Below, one piece after another: positions 43,921 through 52,569 of a DNA stretch of 64,000 nt (its first letter is position 1; every line of letters begins with the position of its first letter). The stretch comes from Alphaproteobacteria bacterium (GTDB lineage: Bacteria > Pseudomonadota > Alphaproteobacteria > UBA8366 > Aestuariispiraceae), in the NCBI GenBank assembly GCA_033344895.1, contig JAWPMN010000001.1, forward strand, positions 2,550,001 to 2,614,000, in the 5' to 3' direction. Below the pieces are notes generated by a model. That model saw nothing but the letters and a program-made list of their open reading frames with translations, had not been told where the DNA came from and ran no database searches. Made by a program: the position numbers and the translations under genes.

Positions 43921-45405
43921 TTAGGCAATCGAGTTCGATGCCTCCCGGACATCCTTGACGGCCGTATCGATCGTCTTCGTGGCATCGGCGATATCCTTCA
44001 TGCCGGAACTGATCGAATCGACACCCTGGAATGCCATCTGCATCGTCGACGACATCTCCTGGGTTACCGCCGTCTGCTCCTGCACGGCACTGGCAATTCC
44101 GGAGGAAATCTCACTGATTTCCTGAATGATCTTCGCGATGTCCTGAATCGCACGGACGGCATTCTGGGTTGATCCCTGAATCTGGGAGATCTGGGCCCCG
44201 ATCTCATCGGTTGCCCGTGCGGTCTGACTCGCCAGGCTTTTGACTTCGCCGGCGACCACCGCGAATCCCTTGCCGGCATCGCCGGCGCGGGCGGCCTCAA
44301 TTGTCGCGTTCAGGGCCAGCAAATTGGTCTGCTCCGCGATATCCGTGATCAGCGACAGGACGTCACCGATCTTTTCTGCTTCGGACATCAGGCCCTCGAC
44401 GATTCCGTTGGTTTGCTGCGCCCGCTGAACCGCCGAGGCCGAGATGGTCGTGGCATTGGCGAGCTGGCCGCTGATTTCATTGATCGAAGACGCCAGTTCT
44501 TCCGCTCCGGCGGCGACGGATTGCACGTTGCTGGAGGTCTGGGTGGAGGCATTGGTGGCGTTGGCCGTCTGATCCGCCACGTTGGAGATGCGCCGGGCGA
44601 TGGTGGACAGGTTGTCGTCGATCGACTTCTGGATTTCGGCGCGGTGCAGGCGCCGTTTGACCTGATCGGAGCGGTCGGTTGCGTATTTCACGACCTTGAG
44701 TACGGCGCCGGTATCGTCCGTGATCGGGTTGTAGGTTGCCTGAATCCAGACTTCCCGTCCGCCCTTGCCGAAGCGCTTGTACTCCGCCGCCTGGAACTTT
44801 CCGCGGGCCAGCGCTTCCCAGAATTCCTTGTACTCGGCGCTTTTCGCGTATTCCGGTTCGACGAACATGGAATGATGGCGTCCCTTGATCTCCTCCAGCG
44901 TGTATCCCATCGCACCCAGAAAATTCGGGTTCGCGGTCAGGATCGTGCCGTCCGGTTTGAATTCAATGACCGCCTGGGATTTGCCGATCGCCTCGATCTG
45001 GCCGCGATAATCCATGTTGCGGAGCTTCTGTTCGGTGATGTCGGTCGCGAATTTCACGACCTTGTAGGGTTTGCCGTTGCGTCCGAAAATCGGATTGTAG
45101 CTGGCCTGAATCCAGACCGTTCTGCCGCCCTTTGCAAATCGCTTGAACTCGGCGGATTGGAATTTCCCGCTGCGCAGGTGCGCCCAGAACTCCTTGTATT
45201 CCGCGCTGTCGCGGTGGTCGGGGCTGACGAACATCGAATGATGCTTCCCCCTTACCTCCTCCAGGGAATAGCCCATCGCGCCGAGAAAAAGGTCGTTGGC
45301 GTGCAGGATTTTTCCGGACAGATCGAATTCGATGATTGCTTGCGATCTTTGGAGCGCGTCAATCAGGGCCTTGGTTTCCCGGCCGCTGAAAAAATTCAAA
45401 GCCAT
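43921..45405 (-). CDS. Cytoplasmic PAS-PAS methyl-accepting chemotaxis protein
   Basis: A 494-residue receptor with no membrane segment. Two tandem PAS domains (about 10-118 and 132-240) are near-copies of each other: [20 protein letters not shown] versus [20 protein letters not shown]. The signalling domain (about 260-494) has the hairpin tip [20 protein letters not shown]. Single or paired PAS receptors of this kind sense redox or oxygen through bound flavin or haem; the cofactor here cannot be told. A CtrA-like box lies about 60 bases upstream of the start. Confidence 0.9.
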   Translation of the reverse strand: MALNFFSGRETKALIDALQRSQAIIEFDLSGKILHANDLFLGAMGYSLEEVRGKHHSMFVSPDHRDSAEYKEFWAHLRSGKFQSAEFKRFAKGGRTVWIQASYNPIFGRNGKPYKVVKFATDITEQKLRNMDYRGQIEAIGKSQAVIEFKPDGTILTANPNFLGAMGYTLEEIKGRHHSMFVEPEYAKSAEYKEFWEALARGKFQAAEYKRFGKGGREVWIQATYNPITDDTGAVLKVVKYATDRSDQVKRRLHRAEIQKSIDDNLSTIARRISNVADQTANATNASTQTSSNVQSVAAGAEELASSINEISGQLANATTISASAVQRAQQTNGIVEGLMSEAEKIGDVLSLITDIAEQTNLLALNATIEAARAGDAGKGFAVVAGEVKSLASQTARATDEIGAQISQIQGSTQNAVRAIQDIAKIIQEISEISSGIASAVQEQTAVTQEMSSTMQMAFQGVDSISSGMKDIADATKTIDTAVKDVREASNSIA

Positions 45406-45462
45406 CTGTCGTCCCTCGCGATAAAGCTGTATTTGATCGCGGGCATCATCGTTCGGGACAGG

Positions 45463-45477
45463 TTAACTTAAGGTTAA
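45463..45477 (-). promoter_or_regulatory. CtrA-like box upstream of the PAS-PAS receptor gene
   Basis: TTAACTTAAGGTTAA, a perfect TTAA-N7-TTAA match, with a third TTAA inside the spacer. It begins 58 bases upstream of ATG 45405, a usual position for CtrA activation. Direct match to consensus; function inferred. Confidence 0.6.
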
Positions 45478-45569
45478 TCTAATGTGAGTTCGTCTACAAT
45501 TGGTTGATATTCTGTTGTCGACCGATGGTATCGACACCTCCGCAAACCAATGCCAGACGGCGGTTTGCA

Positions 45570-47117
45570 TCACTGCAGTTCGACTTCGATCAGCCTCGGC
45601 CCAGGCGTTGCGAATCCGTGCTCAATGGCCTTGATCAGTTCGGCGACCGTCGTGACCCGGACCCCGTCGACGCCGAATCCCTGCGCAATCTGCAGCCAAT
45701 CCATCGCCGGATTGTCGAGGCTGAGCATGCTCATCGCCTTGGGGCCACCATTGGCACCGACATTGGCCAGTTCGCCTTTCAGGATCGCATAGGATCGGTT
45801 TGAGAATATGAGTGTGACAACATCCAACTGTTCGCGCGCCTGGGTCCAGAGCGACTGAACGGTATAGAGGGCGCTGCCGTCGGCCTGCAGGCCCAGTACT
45901 TTGCGGTCCGGACACGCAATCGCGGCGCCGGTTGCCATGGGGATGCCGATGCCGATGGCCCCGCCGGTAATCTGCAGCCAGGAATGAGGTGCCGAACCAT
46001 GGGTCGAGGCAAAGAAGTTGCGGCCGGTCGTGATCGATTCATCACAGACGATGCACCCCTCCGGAATCAGGTGCCCGATGCAGGCACCGATGGCTTCCGG
46101 GGTGATCGGCCCGTCCGTCGGCAGGGCCGGCTTTTCCGGTGTTGGCAGAGGAACCGACGTCGGGGCGCCCATGGCGTCCGCCAACCGGCTCAATGCGTCG
46201 CCGCAATTCTGGTCCATCCCGGCCAGACGGACCGTCCGGCAGTCCGGCGGCAGCAACTGGCACGGCTTGTCCGGATAGGCAAAGAAGGCGACCGGCACAT
46301 CCGCGCCGATCAAAATCACGGTGCGATAACCGGACAGGCGCTTGAGGGCGAAATCGATCGGATAGGGTATGCGTTCAATCGGGACGGTACCGGCCCCGCG
46401 ATCAATGCGACGGTTGGACGTCGGGGCCAGGATGTCCGCGTCGCAGATCGAGGCGATTCCGGCGGCGATCATCCTGTTTTCCGGTGTCAGCGCCCCTTCG
46501 CCGATCAGCAGAAGCGTGGGACCGCCGTCGCGCAAGGCCGATGCGGCCGCTTCGATGGCTGTATCGTCAACGGGCGTGCCGGCCTGTCCCAATGCAGCCA
46601 CCGGGATGGGGGCGTCCGTCTCCGTCCAGGCGGTATCGGCAGGGAGGATGAGTGTGGAGACCCCGCCGGGCGGGCCGAAAGATGCCGCAATGGCCTCCGC
46701 GCAGTCAGTACCAAGCCGGTCTGCGGTTTCCGTTGTCCGAACCCAGGAGGACACCGTGCGTGCCAGCCCTTCGATGTCCGAACACAGTGGCGCGTCACTG
46801 TCCCGGTGGTAGGTGGCGTGCTCACCGACGATATTGACGACGGGGGTGTGGGCGCGCTTGGCATTGTGCAGGTTGGCGGCACCATTCGCCAGTCCCGGGC
46901 CGAGATGCAGCAGGGTCGCGGCGGGCTTTCCCGCCATTCGGGCATAACCGTCGGCGGCTCCGGTCACGCCTCCTTCAAAAAGGTTCAGGACGCACCGCAT
47001 TCCGTCGATCCGATCCAATGCGGATACGAAATGCATTTCCGATGTTCCCGGATTCGCGAAGCAGACCTCGACGCCATTTGCGAGCAAGGTCCGAACAAGA
47101 CTTTCCGCACCGTTCAA
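45570..47117 (-). CDS. ThDP-dependent enzyme (acetolactate synthase/benzoylformate decarboxylase-like)
   Basis: A 515-residue thiamine diphosphate enzyme. The N-terminal Pyr domain has FANPGTSEMHFV near 19 and the cofactor-activating Glu in LFEGGVTGAADGYAR near 47; the C-terminal PP domain has VLGLQADGSALYTVQSLW near 405 (ADGS replacing GDGS) and the metal-binding Asn in FSNRSY. Annotated relatives are called acetolactate synthase large subunit, but without a small subunit gene nearby a 2-oxo acid decarboxylase role is as likely. It diverges from the NsrR-like gene across about 190 bases. Confidence 0.8.
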   Translation of the reverse strand: MNGAESLVRTLLANGVEVCFANPGTSEMHFVSALDRIDGMRCVLNLFEGGVTGAADGYARMAGKPAATLLHLGPGLANGAANLHNAKRAHTPVVNIVGEHATYHRDSDAPLCSDIEGLARTVSSWVRTTETADRLGTDCAEAIAASFGPPGGVSTLILPADTAWTETDAPIPVAALGQAGTPVDDTAIEAAASALRDGGPTLLLIGEGALTPENRMIAAGIASICDADILAPTSNRRIDRGAGTVPIERIPYPIDFALKRLSGYRTVILIGADVPVAFFAYPDKPCQLLPPDCRTVRLAGMDQNCGDALSRLADAMGAPTSVPLPTPEKPALPTDGPITPEAIGACIGHLIPEGCIVCDESITTGRNFFASTHGSAPHSWLQITGGAIGIGIPMATGAAIACPDRKVLGLQADGSALYTVQSLWTQAREQLDVVTLIFSNRSYAILKGELANVGANGGPKAMSMLSLDNPAMDWLQIAQGFGVDGVRVTTVAELIKAIEHGFATPGPRLIEVELQ

Positions 47118-47277
47118 CTGTACGCTCCCATCCCCAGATCAGGTTTCGCCCTCACGCGGGCTCATCGCAGGCGGGACGATATCGCAACAGGAGTCACGGA
47201 ACCGCAAGTCGTTTCGGGCCCTCGATGCCCAATTCCGACTGTGACCGGTTCTGATGGGTAATTACGCATTTCAAATT

Positions 47278-47289
47278 CCCATATATGGG
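47278..47289. promoter_or_regulatory. Palindrome ahead of the NsrR-like gene
   Basis: CCCATATATGGG, a perfect 12-base palindrome ending 15 bases before ATG 47305, in the divergent interval shared with the ThDP enzyme gene. The position suits autoregulation by the Rrf2 protein. It does not match the published NsrR consensus closely, so the assignment is an inference. Confidence 0.4.
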
Positions 47290-47304
47290 CGCAATGTGAG
47301 CGGC

Positions 47305-47757
47305 ATGCAGATCACCAAATTCTCCGACCTTGCCTTGCGCACCCTGATTCAGCTGGCCGTTGAGCCGCAGCGGCGCTACTCCGCACGGGAAATCGCGGAC
47401 CTGCACGGCGTTTCCTTCAATCACGTCGCCAAGGTCACGCAATGGCTCGCGTCTGAGGGCTATATCTGTGCCTCCAGAGGGCGCAGTGGCGGAATCTCGC
47501 TCTCGTGTTCCGCAGAGCGGATCCTGCTGGGGGAGGTGCTGCGCCGATCGGAATCGGGCGCCGCGCTGGTGGAATGCATGCGCAGCGACGGGGGAACGTG
47601 TTTCCTGAGCCCAGCCTGTGGGTTGGCGCCCTATCTGGCGGAGGCGCAGGACGCCTTCTACAGGTCGCTGGACAACGTCTCGATCCGGGATGTCCTGACG
47701 CGCAATCGCCGAATGCCCGACCTCGTCAAGTCGCTGCACTCGGCGGGAGAAGGCTGA
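47305..47757 (+). CDS. nsrR: NsrR-like Rrf2 family transcriptional regulator
   Basis: A 150-residue Rrf2 regulator. The winged helix (1-70) includes REIADLHGVSFNHVAKVTQW and the wing SRGRSGGISL; three cysteines in VECMRSDGGTCFLSPACGL near 92-110 fit the iron-sulfur site of NsrR, the nitric-oxide-sensing repressor, and NVSIRDVL ends the dimer helix. ATG 47305 (MQITKFSD) matches the family start; the frame could begin at 47254, but that would place an operator-like palindrome inside the gene. Cluster type cannot be read from sequence. Confidence 0.8.
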   Translation: MQITKFSDLALRTLIQLAVEPQRRYSAREIADLHGVSFNHVAKVTQWLASEGYICASRGRSGGISLSCSAERILLGEVLRRSESGAALVECMRSDGGTCFLSPACGLAPYLAEAQDAFYRSLDNVSIRDVLTRNRRMPDLVKSLHSAGEG

Positions 47758-47873
47758 AACGCACAGGCGATCTTGATCAGCCAGGAATGTCCGGCCGCCA
47801 TGCCGTAGGGTTTTAGCATCAAAGTCCGGGAGATTTGCGCGGACTGATCGGATTGGCCCGAAAGGGGGAGGCA

Positions 47874-47901
47874 TTGACTGCAAAAAATAAAAATGTATAC
47901 A
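47874..47901 (+). promoter_or_regulatory. Promoter with TGTATACA palindrome before the aminotransferase pseudogene
   Basis: TTGACT (47874-47879) and TATACA (47896-47901) are spaced 16 bases, in an AT-rich stretch that is unusual for this sequence. TGTATACA (47894-47901) is a perfect palindrome over the -10 element and resembles GT-AC cores bound by GntR/FCD regulators. A one-mismatch copy lies upstream of the GntR gene at 48972. AAGGAG precedes ATG 47934. Confidence 0.45.
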
Positions 47902-47933
47902 AAAATGAATAATGGATAAAATAAGGAGCGACC

Positions 47934-48906
47934 ATGACCGTTTCTCGATTGATCGGAATTCCCGGTATCGGCGTCGACCGCATGGGGAATGCCGCGGATG
48001 CCGCCGGCAATGCGGAAATGCTGCGCCTGGAAAACCTGGATACCGACATCCCGCCGCCGGAAGATGCCATCGGCGCCACACTTGCGGCCATCACGCGGGA
48101 CGATGCGAACAGCTATCTCCCCTTTCTCGGCATTCACGCACTGCGTGAAGCGGCGGCAAACAGGGTCTCACAGGCCGCCGGTCGACCTTATGATCCGGAG
48201 GCCGAATGCATCATTTCCGCCGGCGGGCTGGCCGGCGTGCTGAACGTTCTGTTGGCGATCCTGGAGCCGGAGGACGAGGTAATCATTACCGACCCTGCCT
48301 ATGCCGGTCTGATCAACCGGATCAGGCTGGCGAACGGGGTGCCGAAATTTGTTCCGATCAGGGTCGTGGACGGGGGATGGCGTCTTGATATCGACCGGCT
48401 GCGAAACGCCGTTTCAGCGAAGACGCGCGCCATCCTGACGATGAGTCCTTCGATGCCCAGTGGGGTCGTTCACACGCGTTCGGAATGGGAAGAGATTGCG
48501 GCCGCCGCCGAGACGGCGGATGCCTGGATTGTCCATGACGCAGCAATGGAACGGATACTGTTCGACGGCCGTCCGGTACTTCATCCGGCTTCCTTTCCGG
48601 AACTTCGAGAGCGGACGATAACTGTTGGCAGCGTTTCCAAGGAATACCGGATGATCGGATGGCGTGTCGGCTGGATCGTCGCACCCAGAAAGATCATGGA
48701 CGATATCGGATTGGTCAGCCTGACGAATGTCGTGTGTCAGGTCGGCATCGGAATGCCCGGTGCAGCCGCGGCGCTGACCAGCGCCAATGACCGGGTGGGG
48801 GGACGAGGAAAATGCCGGTCGCTACCTCCGTTTTGTGTTTGCGAATGAAGGTGTCGCGCGTCTGACCGGAATCCGGGATCGAATCCGTACGGCATGGTCG
48901 GTCTGA
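47934..48906 (+). pseudogene. Class I/II aminotransferase with internal deletion and frameshift
   Basis: The frame from ATG 47934 gives a PLP fold-type I aminotransferase: NSYLPFLGIHALREAAANRV near 63-82, GGLAGVLNVLLAILEP, and the Schiff-base Lys in VGSVSKEYRMIGWRVGW near 232. It should run about 385-400 residues, but after ALTSA (near 283) the frame becomes junk and stops at 48848. The family's C-terminus resumes in the +1 frame from ATG 48787 (MTGWGDEENAGRYLRFVFAN) to TGA 48904-48906. About 90-100 codons are missing, so the small C-terminal domain is broken. Likely inactive. The promoter and ribosome site remain intact, suggesting recent loss. Confidence 0.8.
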
Positions 48907-48971
48907 CAGAAATCGGGGCGGCCATTGCAGGTCGCCCCCTTCTACGCTTCTGGTCGGCGATGCCGTAGTGG

Positions 48972-48979
48972 TGTATGCA
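48972..48979. promoter_or_regulatory. Possible GntR box upstream of the GntR gene
   Basis: TGTATGCA, one mismatch from the TGTATACA palindrome at 47894. It starts 65 bases before ATG 49037. Two related copies around a GntR gene suggest autoregulation plus control of the aminotransferase pseudogene, but eight bases is short and chance is possible. Confidence 0.25.
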
Positions 48980-49036
48980 AATTGCGGAACTGGATGAACC
49001 AGTTGACTGTCCGTACGCACCAGGGCGCATGCATTG

Positions 49037-49720
49037 ATGAAAACCGAAACGGCAACTGCCGCCTCGCGGCGCGGCGGGGATAATGTTCGCCAGCTCGTGC
49101 CCAGAATCCGTGAGGAAATTCTGTCCGGTCGAATTGAGCCGGGGGCGCCGTTGCGGCAGGACGAGATTGCCAGCCGTTTCGCGACCAGTCGGATTCCCGT
49201 CCGCGAGGCCCTGCGGCTGCTCGAGGCTGAGGGCCTGGTCTCCATCATCCCGAACAAGGGTGCGGTGGCCGCGCCGCTCGACCTTGCAGAATTGGTCGAG
49301 GTCTATGAGATGCGGGTCCTGGCGGAGACCCACGCCATGCGTATGGCGATTCCGGAACTGTCGAATTCCCGGATCGACCGCGCTGCAGCGATGCAGGATC
49401 AGATGGAGCGCGCCGGACTTCAGGAGTTCGGCCGCCTGAACAAGCAGTTTCACACCCTGTTGTATGAAGCAGCGGGCAGACCGCGCCTGCTAGCCCATAT
49501 CGAAAACCTCAATGATGTGGCCGACCGGTATTTGCGCTTTACCATCAAGGCGCTGCAATACGCCGACCGATCGCATGACGATCACCGGCAGCTTCTGGAG
49601 GCGTGCCGACGCCGAGATGCAGAGGAGGCCGTCGCCGTCCTGACCCGCCACATCGCGGATGCAGGTGAGACTCTGGCGGCATATCTTTCCACTGCCGACG
49701 GACCCATGAACCGGACCTGA
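49037..49720 (+). CDS. GntR family transcriptional regulator (FCD domain)
   Basis: A 227-residue regulator. The winged helix lies at about 18-85 with RQDEIASRFATSRIPVREAL, and the FCD all-helical ligand domain at about 95-220 contains EVYEMRVLAETHAM, the metal-site residues in FGRLNKQFHTLLYEAAGRP and the His in DDHRQLLEACRRRD. FCD regulators respond to small carboxylates or amino acids. ATG 49037 was chosen over TTG 49034. It separates the aminotransferase remnant from the ArgE-type gene and may control one or both. Confidence 0.88.
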   Translation: MKTETATAASRRGGDNVRQLVPRIREEILSGRIEPGAPLRQDEIASRFATSRIPVREALRLLEAEGLVSIIPNKGAVAAPLDLAELVEVYEMRVLAETHAMRMAIPELSNSRIDRAAAMQDQMERAGLQEFGRLNKQFHTLLYEAAGRPRLLAHIENLNDVADRYLRFTIKALQYADRSHDDHRQLLEACRRRDAEEAVAVLTRHIADAGETLAAYLSTADGPMNRT

Positions 49721-49796
49721 GTGTCGCGGCATCCCCAAACGTTCATTTGCAGGTTTGATCAGTGCCATCAGACCGTTAGGCTGTATGGAATGATCG

Positions 49797-50957
49797 ATGA
49801 CGGGGCCCCGCACCATGTTGAACAGCCGTGATATTCTCGACCGACTGATTTCCTTTCAGACGGTCAGCCGGACGCCGAATATCGATCTCATCCGCTATGT
49901 GGCCGACCTGCTGGCCGACGCGGGGATCGAATGCCGCATCATCGAGAGCCCCGACGGGACCAACGCCAATCTCTACGCGAGCACCGGCCCGGCGGGGGGC
50001 GGCGGGGTCATGCTATCCGGCCATACCGATGTCGTCCCGGTCGACGGTCAGAACTGGTCCGTGGAGCCGTTCCGTCTGACCGAACGGGAAGGGCGCCTCT
50101 ATGGACGCGGGACGACGGACATGAAGGGCTTCGTCGCCTGCGCCCTTCGGGCGATGATGCTGGCGGCGGATCGGAATCTAACAAAACCGCTGCACCTCGC
50201 CCTGTCCTATGACGAAGAAATCGGCTGCATCGGCGTCCGGCGTCTGCTCGATACCCTGGAGACGGCACCAGACCGTCCAGGGTTTTGCATCGTCGGTGAG
50301 CCCACCGAACTGTCCGTTGCCACCGGGCACAAGGGCAAGATTGCGGCCCGGGCGATTTGCAAGGGCCTTGAGGTGCATTCCGCGCTGGCACCGCAAGGCG
50401 TCAACGCCATTCACCTCGCGGCCGATTTCATACAGGCCCTTCGCGCCCTTCAGTTGGAACTCGCTGAGGGCGGCGCCCGGGACGACGATTATGACGTGCC
50501 GTATTCCACGGTGCATGCGGGCATCATTCAGGGGGGCACCGCCCTGAACATCGTACCCAACCGCTGCGTGATCGACTTCGAAATTCGCCATCTGAAGGCG
50601 GATGACCCTGCCGACCTGTTGAGCCGGATCGAGGCGGCCGCAGCGACCATTACCAGGCATCATGAGGAGGGCTGCGGGATTTCGGTCGAGATCGTGAACC
50701 AGTATCCCGGCCTGGACACCCCATCGGATGTGGAGGTCGTGTCCTTCGTCAAATCCCTGACAGGGGCCAATGCCACGACAAAGGTCGCCTTCGGCACTGA
50801 AGGCGGGCTGTTCGATGCGCGACTGGGGATTCCAACGGTGGTTTGTGGTCCGGGATCCATGGCCCAGGGGCACAAGCCTGACGAATTCATCGAGGCGTCC
50901 CAGATCGCGGCCTGTGACCGGTTTCTGGAAACCTTACTGAACCGGATGTCGGCTTAG
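49797..50957 (+). CDS. argE: M20 family acetylornithine deacetylase (ArgE type)
   Basis: A 386-residue zinc hydrolase. Metal ligands and catalytic residues lie in LSGHTDVVPVDG near 78, RGTTDMKGF near 107, and SYDEEIGCIGVRRL near 140; a His ligand is in the C-terminal part near VCGPGSMAQGHKPDEF. A dimerisation domain (about 185-290) sits between. It removes acyl groups from N-acyl amino acids such as N-acetylornithine. ATG 49797 or ATG 49815 are both possible. Its last 24 bases overlap the convergent LysR gene. With an aminotransferase remnant and RidA nearby, amino acid catabolism is as likely as arginine synthesis. Confidence 0.85.
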   Translation: MTGPRTMLNSRDILDRLISFQTVSRTPNIDLIRYVADLLADAGIECRIIESPDGTNANLYASTGPAGGGGVMLSGHTDVVPVDGQNWSVEPFRLTEREGRLYGRGTTDMKGFVACALRAMMLAADRNLTKPLHLALSYDEEIGCIGVRRLLDTLETAPDRPGFCIVGEPTELSVATGHKGKIAARAICKGLEVHSALAPQGVNAIHLAADFIQALRALQLELAEGGARDDDYDVPYSTVHAGIIQGGTALNIVPNRCVIDFEIRHLKADDPADLLSRIEAAAATITRHHEEGCGISVEIVNQYPGLDTPSDVEVVSFVKSLTGANATTKVAFGTEGGLFDARLGIPTVVCGPGSMAQGHKPDEFIEASQIAACDRFLETLLNRMSA

Positions 50958-51863
50958 CGCCAGCGGCGGGACCCGACCCCGGCACAGTGTCTCGAATTCC
51001 TTCAGAATTCGCGGCTTCTTTTCGGTGCGCATGGTCAGCAGTCCGACGCGTAAAGGCTGCAGGTCGTCCGATATCGGCCGAAAGACAAGCGGCTTCCCGT
51101 CGGGGGCGTTCGGGTTGGCGCTGGGGACGTTGAGCAGCCCGTAGCCGAATCCGTTCGCCACCATAGTGCGAACCATGGCCAGATTGGCGGAGCGATTGGC
51201 AATCCGTGGTTTCAATCCGACACCGTGAAACATCGACTGGAAATAGTCGCGGCTGATCGGAAGATCCAGCAGGACCAGCGGATGCGCCGCCAGGTCGCGC
51301 AGGGAAACGGTCGCCTGGCCGGCCAAAGGATGGTCCGGCGGGAACAGGGCGTAGGGGCGCAAATCGGCAAGCGGTTCGAAGGCGATATCCTTGGGGATTT
51401 CCATGTCATAGGTGATGGCGGTGTCGATTTCCGCCGCACGGATCATCCGGAACAGATCGGCCTGATGCGCTTCCTCGTGACGGAAGGCCGCGCCGGGAAA
51501 GCGATCCTCGAACGCCTTGCGGAGTTCCGGCAGGAAATATGGCGCGATTGTCAGCAGGCAGCCGACGGATATCGGCCCGCTGATCTCGTCGGAGATCTCA
51601 CCCGCCATGGCGTGCAGCGCGCCGGCGCCTTCCAGCAGTTCCCGGGCCGCCTTGTAGAGCCGGCGGCCACCCGGCGTCAGCGACAGACCCTGGGCGTGCT
51701 GCCGAACGAACAGGGTGATGCCGAGCGCATCCTCAAGCTGGGAAATGGCGGTTGAGATCGACGGCGCCGAAATGTTGAGCCGTCCGGCGGCCACGGCGAT
51801 GCTGCCGGCATCGCCGACCGCGACGAAGTATTCCAGCTGCCGAAGTGTGTAGCGGATCGCCAT
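50934..51863 (-). CDS. LysR family transcriptional regulator
   Basis: A 309-residue LTTR. The helix-turn-helix is in YTLRQLEYFVAVGDAGSIAV and APSISTAISQLEDALGITLF (residues 5-55), followed by the linker helix and a periplasmic-binding-like sensor domain (about 90-300). Last gene of the minus-strand FMO-RidA-PhyH-DUF1028 cluster, 31 bases after the DUF1028 stop, so it may be cotranscribed and regulate that cluster. The inducer is not predictable. Confidence 0.9.
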   Translation of the reverse strand: MAIRYTLRQLEYFVAVGDAGSIAVAAGRLNISAPSISTAISQLEDALGITLFVRQHAQGLSLTPGGRRLYKAARELLEGAGALHAMAGEISDEISGPISVGCLLTIAPYFLPELRKAFEDRFPGAAFRHEEAHQADLFRMIRAAEIDTAITYDMEIPKDIAFEPLADLRPYALFPPDHPLAGQATVSLRDLAAHPLVLLDLPISRDYFQSMFHGVGLKPRIANRSANLAMVRTMVANGFGYGLLNVPSANPNAPDGKPLVFRPISDDLQPLRVGLLTMRTEKKPRILKEFETLCRGRVPPLALSRHPVQ

Positions 51864-51894
51864 CGCCGGCCTGTCCGATCAGGGGGGCGACGGG

Positions 51895-52569
51895 CTATTC
51901 ATCGCCCGGCACACCATAGCTGGGGGCCGCATTCGGATCCAGCGCGCGCCGGACGTAATCGTCCAGTTGCGGCGCATAGATCCGCCACAGATCGGTCAGT
52001 TCGGCGATCGGGTCGCCTTCGGTCCAGTCGACCCGCAGATCCGCCACGGGCCAGGGCACGTCGCGCACCAGCTTCATTCCCGCGGAATGGACCGGCCCGG
52101 CTTCGCCCCCGGCCTCCTGCGCGGCCCGCATGACGGCAATCAGCCGATCGCCCAGCGCGCCGGTAGCAGCCTGGAAGGCGTGGACCATCGCCTGGGGCAC
52201 ATCGGGATTCGCCAGCAGGTTTCCGCCGCAGGCGACATTGTCCGCTCTGGCTTCCCCCCAGATGCCCAGAACATTCCCGCCGGAATGGATCGCACTGCCA
52301 CCGGCGTCGTCGACGGCCAGAACCTGCCGGAAGTCGATATGGTCCCCGGTACGCTGCAATATCGCGATCGTCTCTTCGGCGGTTGCTCCCCGCGCCAGCA
52401 GTTCCAATCCCCGCGTTCCAAGACGCGGGTCCGTCACGTTCTGACTGGAAACCGCGCCAACCCCGGCTTGCGCATAAGCACAGCGGGCCGCGACAGCCGG
52501 GGAGGACGACGAGACCGCGACACCGAACATCCCCGTTTCGGTGCATCGGGCAACGATGGAGAAGGTCAT
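51895..52569 (-). CDS. DUF1028 family protein (Ntn-hydrolase-like)
   Basis: A 224-residue DUF1028 protein. TFSIVARCTETGMFGVAVSS at the start, GVGAVSSQNVTDPRLG near 36, and GGNLLANPDVPQAMVHAFQ near 113 are the family's diagnostic segments. The fold resembles Ntn hydrolases after processing of the start Met, leaving Thr2 as candidate nucleophile. The family tends to lie among amino acid or peptide catabolism genes; its substrate is not established. It overlaps the upstream PhyH gene by 4 bases (ATGA), so the two are translationally coupled. Confidence 0.9.
   Translation of the reverse strand: MTFSIVARCTETGMFGVAVSSSSPAVAARCAYAQAGVGAVSSQNVTDPRLGTRGLELLARGATAEETIAILQRTGDHIDFRQVLAVDDAGGSAIHSGGNVLGIWGEARADNVACGGNLLANPDVPQAMVHAFQAATGALGDRLIAVMRAAQEAGGEAGPVHSAGMKLVRDVPWPVADLRVDWTEGDPIAELTDLWRIYAPQLDDYVRRALDPNAAPSYGVPGDE

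Noticed and set aside
45984-47261. A 425-codon plus-strand open frame antisense to the ThDP enzyme gene
   Set aside because: Arg/Gly-rich product without motifs; the minus-strand gene has the ThDP-binding sites.
47278-47289. Match of CCCATATATGGG to the eukaryotic SRF CArG box
   Set aside because: Coincidental: the host is clearly bacterial. It is kept only as a possible Rrf2 operator.
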